Counted from the first letter of the stretch, positions 50,901 to 59,699 are shown. The stretch is 64,000 nucleotides of DNA from Nematostella vectensis (GCF_932526225.1 NC_064043.1:15748085-15812084); one strand, 5' to 3'. Notes: generated from the letters alone by a model not told the origin. Translations and numbers: made by a program.

Positions 50901-51197
50901 TAAGAATCGTGAATACGCTAGTGGGGTACGTAAGAATCGTGAATACGCTAGTGGGGGTACGTAATGATCGTGAATACGCTAGTGGGGGTACGTAAGAATC
51001 GTGTATACGCTAGTGGGGGTACGTAAGAATCGTGTATACGCTAGTGGGGGTACGTAAGAGTCGTGAATACGCTAGTGGGGGTACGAAAGAATTGTGAATA
51101 CGTCTCTCACATTTCGACTGTCTCGTTCCCAGGTGGAGGCGGTGGCGTCGGGCGTTGGGTCGTGGTGACGCCTTCAGCAGTGCTCAAGTCTGGATAA
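38990..51197 (+). CDS. secreted PAN/EGF/glycine-rich protein, 10 exons
   Basis: Exons: 38990-39449, 41168-41384, 41509-41726, 44835-44972, 45780-45961, 46225-46348, 46506-46547, 46740-46913, 47561-47731, 51133-51197 (stop TAA 51195). All junctions are GT-AG and phases agree (1,2,1,1,0,1,1,1,1), giving 596 residues. Residues 1-30 form a signal peptide (LLLQISILCACLLA); ~34-106 a PAN/apple domain with its cysteines; ~111-148 an EGF domain (CENGATC, CNCANGFFGETC). Exons 2 and 3 are not recognised, but exon 3 ends in a repetitive strand-rich pattern (LALRTNTLTIDSTSKITMDG). Exons 4-10 form a glycine-rich domain interrupted by similar strands (LLLIKTLTLEGNI, VLIYADELTTSVSGRI), a pattern suggesting an extracellular adhesive or matrix fold; that role is inference. 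Exons 4, 7, 8 and 9 are symmetric 1-1. I know no symbol for it. Two introns carry splice-site minisatellites. Confidence 0.88.
39650..40745. repeat. 31-bp satellite in intron 1
   Basis: About 35 copies of GACTGTAGACTATCAAGTCG plus ACTATCAACTA, with shorter copies lacking one half. It contains internal inverted halves (GTCGAC centre, CTATCAACTAG), so single strands could fold. It lies in intron 1 of the PAN/EGF gene. Confidence 0.93.
40785..41114. mobile_element. foldback MITE in intron 1
   Basis: Left arm about 40785-40915 (AATTCACCCTTTCG, then CGTTTTACGGGTTCAAAGT, then GCGAAAGTTCGGACAAGT) is repeated inverted at about 40980-41114 (ACTTGTCCGAACTTTCGC, ACTTTGACCCCGTAAAACG, CGAAAGGGCGAATT). 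The loop is about 65 bp. No target duplication is clear. It ends about 50 bp before exon 2 of the PAN/EGF gene. Confidence 0.8.
41745..44834 (+). repeat. 66-bp array of splice acceptors in intron 3
   Basis: About 46 copies of a 66-bp unit fill intron 3 of the PAN/EGF gene. Each unit ends with TAAAACAGTTGTGTCTTGCA followed by GGG. The last unit's version, GTTGTGCCCTGCAG, is the actual 3' splice acceptor of exon 4 (44835). The 15 bp after each repeat acceptor (GGTTTAGAGACGGTC) match 11 of 15 of the exon 4 start. The unit is 22 codons long, in frame with exon 4. Variants with CTTTAGAC bring a TAG stop; the last 14 acceptors (43977 onward) lie in a stop-free stretch. A 17-unit block (1122 bp) is duplicated (42842 and 43964). 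Confidence 0.95.
44973..45779. other. intron 4 of the PAN/EGF gene
   Basis: Non-repetitive intron sequence with no further features that I can support. Confidence 0.6.
46914..47560. other. intron 8 of the PAN/EGF gene
   Basis: Contains a TATTATA-rich low-complexity stretch at 47200-47290; otherwise unremarkable. Confidence 0.6.
47732..51105 (+). repeat. ~31-bp array of splice donors in intron 9
   Basis: About 110 copies of a 30-31-bp unit, GGTACGTAAGAATCGTGTAT plus ACGCTAGTGGG, fill intron 9. The first copy is the real exon 9/intron boundary (GAAG|GTACGTAAGGATCG at 47731/47732), and the next copies (GGTATGTCAGGATCG, GGTAAGTTAGGATGG) still resemble it more than the homogenised units downstream. 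Most units thus hold GGTACGTAAG, which includes two donor-like GT sites. Any downstream donor would extend exon 9 into an immediate TAA, so use of these sites would truncate the protein. Confidence 0.95.
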
Positions 51198-51214
51198 TAG
51201 CGTTAAAGGCAACA

Positions 51215-51260
51215 TCGATATATGTGTGCGTGCGTGCGTGCGTGCGTGCGTGTGTGCGGT
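51215..51260. repeat. GTGC microsatellite in the 3' region
   Basis: Short GTGC/TGCG tract just after the stop codon of the PAN/EGF gene, probably in its 3' untranslated region. Confidence 0.7.
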
Positions 51261-51444
51261 GTGTCGGAACTGGTCACCGGACGAGGAAGTTTAGGGAAGT
51301 TTATTCTTTTTCTTGCATGCTCACGGGGCAACACTGCGACAGAACTCCAATAAGAACACTAGAGGGATAAGAGTAAACACGACCCCAATAAGAACACTCT
51401 AGGGATAAAAGAGTAAACACGACTCCAATAAGAACACTTATAAA

Positions 51445-54277
51445 GCGATTGGTGATAGCGAGAAAATGAAGGATTGGTGATAGCGAGAAAATAAAGGATT
51501 GGTGATAGCGAGAAAATGAAAGATTGGTGATAGCGATAAAACGAAGGATTGGTGATAGCGAGAAAATGAAGGATTGCCGATAGCGAGAAAATGAAGGATT
51601 GCCGATAGCGAGAAAATGAAGGATTGCCGATAGCGAGAAAATGGAGGAATGGTGATAGCGAGAAAATGGAGGATTGGTGATAGCGAGAAAATGGAGGATT
51701 GGTGATAGCGAGAAATAAGGATTGGTGATAGCGAGAAAATAAAGGATTGGTGATAGCGAGAAAATGAAGGATTGCCGATAGCGAGAAAACGAAGGATTGG
51801 TGATAGCGAGAAAATGAAGGATTGGTGATAGCGAGAAAATGGAGGATTAGTGATAGCGAGAAAGAAGGATTGGTGATAGCGAGAAAATAAAGGATTGGTG
51901 ATAGCGAGAAAATGAAGGATTGCCGATAGCGAGAAAACGAAGGATTGGTGATAACGAGAAAATGAAGGATTGGTGATAGCGAGAAAATGGAGGATTGGTG
52001 ATAGCGAGAAAATGAAGGATTGGTGATAGCGAGAAAATGGAGGATTGGTGATAGCGAGAAAACGAAGGATTCGTGATAGCGTGAAAATAAAGGATTCGTG
52101 ATAGCGAGAAAATAAAGGATTGGTGATAGCGAGAAAATGAAGGATTGCCGATAGCGAGAAAACGAAGGATTAGTGATAGCGAGAAAATGGAGGATTGGTG
52201 ATAGCGAGAAATTAAAGGATTGTTGATAGCGAGAAAACGAAGGATTGGTGATAGCGAGAAAATGGAGGATTTGTGATAGCGAGAAAATAAAGGATTGGTG
52301 ATAGCGAGAAAATAAAGGATTGGTGATAGCGAGAAAACGAAGGATTGCCGATAGCGAGAAAATGAAGGATTGCCGATAGCGAGAAAATGGAGGAATGGTG
52401 ATCGCGAGAAAATGGAGGATTGGTGATAGCGAGAAAATGGAGGATTGGTAATAGCGAGAAAACGAAGGATTGGTGATAGCGAGAAAACAAAGGATTGGTG
52501 ATAGCGAGAAAATAGAGGATTGGTGATAGCGAGAAAATGGAGGATTGGTGATAACGAGAAAATGGAGAGTTGGTGATAGCGAGAAATTAAAGGATTGGTG
52601 ATAGCGAGAAAACGAAGGATTGGTGATAGCGAGAAAATGGAGGATTGGTGATAGCGAGAAAACGAAGGATTGGTGATAGCGAGAAAATAAAGGATTGGTG
52701 ATGGCGAGAAAATAAAGGATTGGTGATAGCGAGAAAACGAAGGTTTCGTGATAGCGAGAAAATAAAGGATTGGTGATAGCGAGAAAATAAAGGATTGGTG
52801 ATAGCGAGAAAACGAAGGATTGCCGATAGCGAGAAAATGAAGGATTGCCGATAGCGAGAAAATAAAGGATTGGTGATAGCGAGAAAATGGAGGATTGGTG
52901 ATAGCGAGAAAATGAAGGATTGGTGATAGCGAGAAAATGGAGGATTGGTGATAGCGAGAAAATGAAGGATTGCCGATAGCGAGAAAACGAAGGATTAGTG
53001 ATAGCGAGAAAATGGAGGATTGGTGATAGCGAGAAATTAAAGGATTGTTGATAGCGAGAAAACGAAGGATTGGTGATAGCGAGAAAATGGAGGATTTGTG
53101 ATAGCGAGAAAATAAAGGATTGGCGATAGCGAGAAAATAAAGGATTGGTGATAGCGAGAAAACGAAGGATTGCCGATAGCGAGAAAATGAAGGATTGCCG
53201 ATAGCGAGAAAATGGAGGAATGGTGATCGCGAGAAAATGGAGGATTGGTGATAGCGAGAAAATGGAGGATTGGTAATAGCGAGAAAACGAAGGATTGGTG
53301 ATAGCGAGAAAACGAAGGATTGGTGATAGCGAGAAAATGGAGGATTGGTGATAGCGAGAAAATGGAGGATTGGTGATAACGAGAAAATGGAGAGTTGGTG
53401 ATAGCGAGAAATTAAAGGATTGGTGATAGCGAGAAAACGAAGGATTGGTGATAGCGAGAAAATGGAGGATTGGTGATAGCGAGAAAACGAAGGATTGGTG
53501 ATAGCGAGAAAATAAAGGATTGGTGATGGCGAGAAAATAAAGGATTGGTGATAGCGAGAAAACGAAGGTTTCGTGATAGCGAGAAAATAAAGGATTGGTG
53601 ATAGCGAGAAAATAAAGGATTGGTGATAGCGAGAAAACGAAGGATTGCCGATAGCGAGAAGATGAAGGATTGCCGATAGCGAGAAAATAAAGGATTGGTG
53701 ATAGCGAGAAAATGGAGGATTGGTGATAGCGAGAAAATGGAGGATTGGTGATAGCGAGAAAATGGAGGATTGGTGATAGCGAGAAAAAGGAGGATTGGTG
53801 ATAGCGAGAAAACGAAGGATTGGTGATAGCGAGAAAACGAAGGATTGGTGATAGCGAGAAAATAAAGGATTGGTGATAGCGAGAAAACGAAGGATTGGTG
53901 ATAGCGAGAAAACGAAGGATTGGTGATAGCGAGAAAATGAAGGATTGGTGATAGCGAGAAAACGAAGGATTGGTGATAGCGAGAAAATAAAGGATTGGTG
54001 ATAGCGAGAAAATGAAGGATTGGTGATAGCGAGAAAACGAAGGATTGGTGATAGCGAGAAAATGAAGGATTGGTGATAGCGAGAAAATGGAGGATTAGTG
54101 ATAGCGAGAAAGAAGGATTGGTGATAGCGAGAAAATAAAGGATTGGTGATAGCGAGAAAATGAAGGATTGCCGATAGCGAGAAAACGAAGGATTGGTGAT
54201 AGCGAGAAAATGAAGGATTGGTGATAGCGAGAAAATGAAGGATTGCCGGTAGCGAGAAAATGAAGGATTGGTGATAG
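51445..54277. repeat. 2.8-kb, 25-bp satellite
   Basis: About 113 copies of AAGGATTGGTGATAGCGAGA plus AAATG, with GCCGATAG and ATGGAGG variants. A block recurs with an 825-bp step (33 units; for example 52141 and 52966). On the minus strand the unit has no stop in any frame, so the 25-bp period yields an 813-codon ORF with a 25-residue repeat; I treat it as a by-product. Some units contain AATAAA. Confidence 0.95.
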
Positions 54278-55430
54278 GAGAGGAGCAATCGCGCGCAAGC
54301 TCGCTACATCATTTATGTGTCTGTTTGTTTATAGGGGTGGGGTGGAAAAGGGTTTATGTTGCAGGTCAGAGTTTTGGCGTGGATTGCAGGATGGTAGCTT
54401 ACAAGAGCTTCTACAGTTATTTTCTAAAACTGTAAAATAACAATTGTCACGCTAGACCTTTTCGTATAATCAAATATTCAGTAAATGCGGTAAGTTCTAG
54501 AATCAATGAAAACAAATAGGTGATTAGGTTTTTTTATTTGCATGATTTTGTGGTTATTGGGACAAGGATAAGTAGTTTCGTGATCTAGCGGTTATTAGGA
54601 GAAGCTGAGTAATCATATTATAGTAGATAAAATGGGAGACCTTGATTTTATAAGATATGTTATCATAAGCCTTTAGAAAGGCATCATTGATAAATGTTGT
54701 GGGAAAATACCACCGTTTAGACATCTCTCTATATCATTTGTACCCGGGGAAAAATTTAATTTAGTAACGGGAGACAAAAAAAACCTAGAGCCGTGCGTAA
54801 GAAAAATAAGAGTCGACAGGTTGACTATCAAGTACCTAGCCAAATGTTTTATCGAGTTTTTCTTAATTCTCGTATTTCGCCCCTACTAGACCTAAAAACA
54901 TAATCACACGATAAGCCTAAGAAATAGCCGTAGCTAGGTGTCCCCGGTAATGTATATAAAGAGAGATTCATTGCGTGTGAGCTCCCGATGCCAAAAATAG
55001 TTATTGTCTCTATGACCAAAAGGGATTTGTCATATTTAACCTATAACCGATAAAAGTAACAAAAGTTAATAAAACTCTAGCGGCACAGACGTGGTTTGCA
55101 CTTGTGGTCCAGTTCAAAACAACATAAGCTTAAAAATACACGTGTGAAGAGGAAAACAACTTGCACTGCTGTACCGCAAACGGACAGGCCGCTCTGAGTA
55201 GAGCATATAAAAAGAGAATTTAGTGCTAGATATATCGTAGTTATTCTTAACCATTGTACAACCCTGTTGTCGAGGAGAATAAAACTGGTACCTCCCGCCA
55301 AGCGGTCAGCTCGTCCTTTCTTCGATTTTCCCCTCGACAGAAATTTTAGTTCGCGTACATTTGAGAATGATTCAGTTTATCTTTGAGAACAAAATATATC
55401 ACGTGGACGTGCGTGGCTGAGCAAAGAACA
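54278..55430. other. intergenic, nothing recognised
   Basis: AT-rich stretch between the satellite and the Polinton. No ORF with a domain on either strand. The left terminus of the Polinton may lie here, but its matching right end is outside the window. Confidence 0.45.
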
Positions 55431-55629
55431 ACATAAGCTAAGAAGAGGGACGTATTGACGTTCGGTCACAGCGTGCTGTGCATGATGACGACAACACTAC
55501 TATAGCAATCAATTCCCAAGATACGCTAGCGTGGGTAGTAAAGGTAGTATGTATAAGGGGTGGATTCCAGTACCCCGGCCGCGCGGTCGTGGCGCGTTCT
55601 GATTGGTTGTTGAAAATGGCGTGCTGTGA

Positions 55630-55796
55630 TTGGTTGGATTTGGAGGGGTGGAAGTGACGCCACAGGTGGACTTTGGACTTGGGTCTTTGGACTTTGGACT
55701 TTAGAGGAGGGGGAGGGTGATGATTGGTCGGAATATGAGGGGCGGAAGTGACGTCATAGATAAGGGTATTATTTTTGGATACAAAGAATATATAAG
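55630..55796 (+). promoter_or_regulatory. duplicated CCAAT/CRE promoter module
   Basis: A ~32-bp module (GATTGGTTGGATTTGGAGGG, then TGGAAGTGACGCCA) at 55630 recurs at 55722 as GATTGGTCGGAATATGAGGG, then CGGAAGTGACGTCA. It combines an inverted CCAAT box with a CRE-like site; the second copy has a perfect TGACGTCA at 55749-55756. A TATATAAG lies at 55789, right at the ORF start, so either transcription starts further upstream or translation uses a later ATG. Confidence 0.6.
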
Positions 55797-56333
55797 ATGG
55801 AAATTTTGAAGCGAAGAACATTGGTGCTTTGTTTGTTGATGATGAAGTGTTTTTGTGACGTAGGAGCCAAAAAAGTAGGGTCTGTCTTAAAGTTCGGTAA
55901 TCCTGTGGATTTTTCAAAAGGTCAGATAGGGTGTGGCTTTTATTTCAATCAAGACGAGGCTGAGGCAGTGAGAGAGGCTGTCGAGGAGGGAGTTAACGTC
56001 ACCGATTTTCCAGTGTGTGAACATAACCTCATTTGCCGTGTCGGAGTGAGCCGCGGTCAGTTTTCCAACGGTCATGTGTATTTTGCGTGTGACGTGAGAC
56101 CTCCAAACAAGAAATGCGACCGGTTCGTGTGGGCGGAGCCGCCGAAGGAAGCAAAGAAGACGAAGGCAGTGCCACTATGGACACCACCTTCCAAGAAGGA
56201 GGTCAAGGGCAAAGGCAAGAAGCTCCCTACAACCTGCGTAAACGTAAGCGTTCCCGTTTCCCCGCCCAAAGAAGAAGAAGTGGAGGAGGAGGAGGAGGAG
56301 GAGGAGGAGGAGATGCCGGATGTTTTCGGTTGA
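55797..56333 (+). CDS. GRF-type zinc-finger protein of the Polinton
   Basis: 178 residues. The central region has a GRF-zinc-finger-like pattern: CEHNLIC (about residue 73), a serine/glycine turn (GQFSNGHVYFAC), then KKCDRFVWAEP (about 108-118). GRF zinc fingers bind single-stranded DNA in several repair proteins (established knowledge). A basic, proline-rich stretch follows and then a run of glutamates before the last residues. A second in-frame ATG is at residue 15. The acidic tail is encoded by a GAG tract whose end (GGAGATGCCGGATGT) recurs at 57609. Function in the element is inferred: DNA metabolism in the early phase. Confidence 0.6.
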   Translation: MEILKRRTLVLCLLMMKCFCDVGAKKVGSVLKFGNPVDFSKGQIGCGFYFNQDEAEAVREAVEEGVNVTDFPVCEHNLICRVGVSRGQFSNGHVYFACDVRPPNKKCDRFVWAEPPKEAKKTKAVPLWTPPSKKEVKGKGKKLPTTCVNVSVPVSPPKEEEVEEEEEEEEEEMPDVFG

Positions 56334-57598
56334 AGGCGGGTATTCGTACCAAAGCACCTGGGGTGGGTGGGTGGTGGGGGGGGGGGGGTGGGTGTTAGGT
56401 GGATAGATAATCTGGAAGGGAGGAAAATGTTGAACATAAATGGAGTGGAATGGCAAGAATGGGGATGACAAAAACGAGTATATAGAGTTACAAAATGAAA
56501 AGGTGGGATATTTCTTAGAGCTCTTCGAAATGTAAAGCAACCTTACGTGTATTCTAGTACAAGGTTTATCATCAGGAGGTAAGACCAGGTACTAGTCAAA
56601 TGCGAAGGGGAGAAATAAAACTGGGAGCCGAGGGATGCTAGGGGGTAGGTGGAAAGATGGAGAAGGTCTAGTGAGAAAGGAGTTCGCATTTGAGACGTGT
56701 TTCAAAGTGAATGAGTGGCTAGCCAATTCACCTTACCCCTACACGTCTACGTAAGGTTGGTTGGGGAAGGAGGGGGGGGGGGGGGAGAACGGTGTTGTGG
56801 TATGTGGACACAGACCTTTGACTAGGTACATCTTTTTCTTTTGCTTTCTTCTACTTCTTCTCCTTCTTCTTCTTTCTTCTTCTTCTTCTTCTTCTTCTTC
56901 TTCTTCTTCTTCTTCTTCTTCTTTATCTTCTTCTTACTCTTCTTCTTCTTCTTTATTTTTATGATTTCTTCTTTTTTTATTTGTTTCTTGTCTTTTTGGT
57001 TGATTTCTCGCTTTGACTAGTTGTTTGTTACGGGTATGAAAAAAAGGACATCGGTGTTTGAGTGATGTTTTATTACTATATATAAAATTGATAAAGTAGA
57101 TGTGTTCTAAAAGGAAACTTTACAATACATTTATGTCTACAATAATATAAGTCTAATATATAATAACAAGGTGTAGGGTGTTATTTACAAATAAATGTGA
57201 AGAATTACCTGTAAATGTCTGTCTATATGCGGCTGCGGTGAGTTGTGGTGAACCGTTACAATATTACGTGAGAAATGTATGCGTGATAACGGATGGTGCG
57301 ATTGCGCGATCAGCTCGTGCACATCAAAGACCCTGTGCGCGCAGAATGCTCTATTTCCGGTTGAGGAACGTGCGGTTCGTCACGTGACAAAAGTGTGTCA
57401 AGATGGCGGTTGCTTGCTTTGTGTATCGGCTCCTCATCGATGAATGGAATATATTTTGTTATCCGTGGAGTATTCCTGGATATATATTTTTTTTGTGGTA
57501 TCTTGTTGAAGACATCGCTGGAGGGTAATGATTAATTTGTCAAGAGTGTTCTTCATTTTGAAGGTAGTATCTTCGTTCTTATAGACTTTTTCTTTTGT
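56334..57598. other. non-coding spacer in the Polinton
   Basis: Contains G runs at about 56377-56388 and 56772-56784 and a long CTT microsatellite at 56846-56955, with no supported gene. It is bordered on both sides by the same GAG-rich sequence, see findings. Confidence 0.6.
56846..56955. repeat. CTT trinucleotide microsatellite
   Basis: About 30 CTT units with few interruptions; the plus-strand serine/leucine ORF across it is spurious. Confidence 0.9.
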
Positions 57599-57658
57599 GG
57601 AGGAGGAGGAGATGCCGGATGTAGTGGAAGTGACACCGATGGCGAAGAAGCCGAGAAA

Positions 57659-58213
57659 GTGGTTGTCGTCGAGAGTGACACTAGCGATGAGGAAGAGGAC
57701 AATGAGTCTATGGAATCCTATAACGAGCTTGACGAGCCTCAGGCGACTTACGATGTGATTGATACGTATAACATCATGCATGTCGTGGGCCATTATGTTA
57801 AGGCGCTGATTCTAGACCTGATGGCCGAGTGGGATCCCTTGGCGCACCGTGACCATGAGGTGTGGAAAAAGGTCTTTTATAAGGCCAGAGCCACCCTGAA
57901 TGGTTGTATTGAATTGATATGGAAGGGGATGAAAAATCTGAGTGATAGGCTTCGGCTTGCTGTGCAAGGCCATTGGAAATCTTACATTCAAGATTTGCTG
58001 GACTGTCTATCCCCCGTGGATATTTTTAAGATGCTCCAGAAAGGGGAGTTGCCTGGCTTGTTGCGGGGAAGAGAGAAACAAGTTTGGGGTGTGACCAGAG
58101 CCATTGCGCGTCAAATTGCACGGGAAACCCCTTCTACCGTCACCCCTTTTCTTAAAAGAGAAAAGAGAAATTTGCTTGGTTATAAACGTTTTATTAATAA
58201 CCATTTGTATTAA
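57659..58213 (+). CDS. unknown acidic/helical Polinton protein
   Basis: The open frame codes an acidic N-terminal stretch (DTSDEEEDNESMES) followed by a compact, probably helical region (HYVKALILDLMAEW, GCIELIWKGMKNL, IQDLLDCLSPVDIF) and a basic C-terminus ending RFINNHLY. No family recognised. The first in-frame ATG is at 57710; the frame is open further upstream to about 57545 but without ATG, so the start may be lost, non-standard or reached by splicing. AATAAA lies at about 58226, a dozen bases after the stop. It is convergent with the RING gene, the two stops being 47 bp apart. Confidence 0.6.
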   Translation: MVVVESDTSDEEEDNESMESYNELDEPQATYDVIDTYNIMHVVGHYVKALILDLMAEWDPLAHRDHEVWKKVFYKARATLNGCIELIWKGMKNLSDRLRLAVQGHWKSYIQDLLDCLSPVDIFKMLQKGELPGLLRGREKQVWGVTRAIARQIARETPSTVTPFLKREKRNLLGYKRFINNHLY

Positions 58214-58260
58214 ATAACAATTTTAAATAAAAAAATGTTCTTTTAAAAAAAAGTGTCCCT

Positions 58261-58619
58261 TTATCTTCTACTTCTCCTTTCTCCCGTAGCGAAGTTTATG
58301 CTCCCTGTATCAGGGTGGGGAGCCATAGCCGTCATCCAATCTTCTAGCCCCCACCCATCTCGGTAGTTGAGTTCTCTTGTAGTGGTCATCGTAAACCCGG
58401 ATTCCACATCTTCTTCAGTTATGGTAATGGTGATTTTCTTCTTGGGTTGCGGAGGTAGGAAGATTTCCTTTCGGCAGTGCGGGCACGTGCATGTAATCCA
58501 ACGTATTGCTGCCTCCTGCACCATTCGTTTAGGCACCGGTGGTGCATAGTTTGCTTACAGCATTGGATCACATCCATTATTTCTTCTTCTTCTTCTTCTT
58601 TACAAATTATGCATTCCAT
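58261..58619 (-). pseudogene. RING-finger protein of the Polinton, frameshifted
   Basis: The start at 58619 gives MECIIC, a run of glutamates, then IQCCKQTMHHRCLNEW, the first cysteines and the Cys-His part of a RING finger. The remaining cysteines (CTCPHC) are in another frame (58536-58261), so one small frameshift near 58530 splits the domain. The C-terminal ~65 residues are lysine/threonine-rich and unrecognised. RING fingers are usually E3 ubiquitin ligases and are common among early proteins of large DNA viruses (established knowledge). A TATA-like box is about 100 bp upstream. It could also be intact if the frameshift is an assembly error. Confidence 0.7.
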
Positions 58620-58716
58620 TTTTATTTAATTATTATTATTATTATTTTGAATTTTTTATTGTTTTGTTGTTTTTGAGTCTTGGTCTGACTGTGAAGTGAT
58701 CCCGGCTCGTCGTCGT

Positions 58717-58726
58717 CTTTTATAGA
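58717..58726 (-). promoter_or_regulatory. TATA box of the RING gene
   Basis: Minus-strand TCTATAAAAG about 100 bp upstream of the RING start codon. Confidence 0.6.
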
Positions 58727-58739
58727 CCTTCAAGTAGGT

Positions 58740-59125
58740 CACGTGTATCGATGAGATCATCGGGAACGATTCTGATTGGCTAAGGGATGTATTGACCAAT
58801 TAGAAGCTTGGAAAACGGAAGACGTCATACCGATGATGTCATGACTTATTTTTATACCCACCCCTCCCCCGCTCTTTATGCTTTTTTGTTATTATGGGTT
58901 AAAAGTGTTTTTAAAAATAAAAATAATGGCCACGGTAACCCTGTGTATCGGAAGACGTCATACCGATGATGTCATGGCGTATTTTTAACCTACCCCTCCC
59001 CTCTCTTTATGCTTTTTGTCATAAATGTTATTATAAACAGTATAGAGTGTTTTTAAAAATAAAAATAATGGTCACGGGAACCCTGTGTATTGATGAGATC
59101 ATCGGGAACGCCCCTGATTGGATTA
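58740..59125. promoter_or_regulatory. bidirectional promoter with tandem-duplicated modules
   Basis: Between two divergent genes. The segment GAAGACGTCATACCGATGAT with TGTCAT (a CRE-like pair) occurs at about 58818 and 58951, each followed by a CACCCCTCCCC-type stretch, CTTTATGCTTTTT and TTTTTAAAAATAAAAATAAT, a duplication of about 135 bp. Outside these, TGATGAGATCATCGGGAACG plus GATTGG (inverted CCAAT) occurs at about 58749 and 59088. The arrangement suggests a compact regulatory region shared by both genes. Confidence 0.65.
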
Positions 59126-59251
59126 AAAAGTTTTATTTGTCCAATTAGAGGGTAGAAAAAAGGTTGAAAATGGAAAATGATTGGTTTATTTTTTTTAGAA
59201 AAAGTATTTTTAGCTTACTAGAATTCAAGCTTTTTGATTGGATAAGAGTTC

Positions 59252-59258
59252 TATAAAA
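59252..59258 (+). promoter_or_regulatory. TATA box of the acidic protein gene
   Basis: TATAAAA 50 bp upstream of the ATG at 59308; an inverted CCAAT (GATTGG) lies just before it at 59236. Confidence 0.7.
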
Positions 59259-59307
59259 GAGGTGGCATTTTCAATCGCATTTCAGTTTGTTCTTGACGAA
59301 CTTCGCC

Positions 59308-59694
59308 ATGGCTTATGATGGTGATGATGATGAGTGGCTTACCCAATTGTTAGAAGTGTTACCTGATCCCGAAGAAGAAGGAGAAGAAGAGAGTGAACGA
59401 CTTCCTCCTGATTTTTTTCACGATGATCTCGCTGAGTCTGACTTACCTCAATTTAGTTCTTTTGACGAATTGTTTGACTATTATTGCACCCCAGAGGGGG
59501 AGGGGGAGGAGATTTCGTTTGAAGATCCTTTTTTGAACGAACCTGGGCCTTCCGGGTTGCAACAACAACAAGAAGGTCGTGGAAAGAAACGCTCTCATGA
59601 AAGTGATGATGAGGAGGAGGAGGAGAAGGACGATGTTACGTATGATTTACGTCAAGTGACTACTCGGCATTCTACCAAAATGCGTACTGACTGA
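59308..59694 (+). CDS. acidic Polinton protein (unknown)
   Basis: 128 residues, start ATG in CGCCATGG, a good context. Very acidic throughout (DGDDDEW, DPEEEGEEESE, DDEEEEEKDD) with one basic cluster (GRGKKRSHE), a possible nuclear signal. The segment FDELFDYYCTPEGE loosely recalls short linear motifs of viral early proteins but is not an exact LxCxE. No domain recognised. The stop overlaps the beginning of the polymerase homology, and it could instead be an N-terminal part of the polymerase ORF cut off by a frameshift. Confidence 0.55.
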   Translation: MAYDGDDDEWLTQLLEVLPDPEEEGEEESERLPPDFFHDDLAESDLPQFSSFDELFDYYCTPEGEGEEISFEDPFLNEPGPSGLQQQQEGRGKKRSHESDDEEEEEKDDVTYDLRQVTTRHSTKMRTD

Positions 59695-59699
59695 ACCGA

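Noticed and set aside
47732-51105. CRISPR-like array
   Set aside because: Units are directly tandem with no unique spacers, within a eukaryotic intron.
51847-54288. 813-codon minus-strand ORF with 25-residue repeats
   Set aside because: It arises from a 25-bp satellite whose unit has no stop in any minus-strand frame; same translation in three phases, no signal or splice support.
59436-59520. LxCxE-type retinoblastoma-binding motif in the acidic Polinton protein
   Set aside because: The segment reads YYCTPE; the leucine and spacing of the motif are not met.
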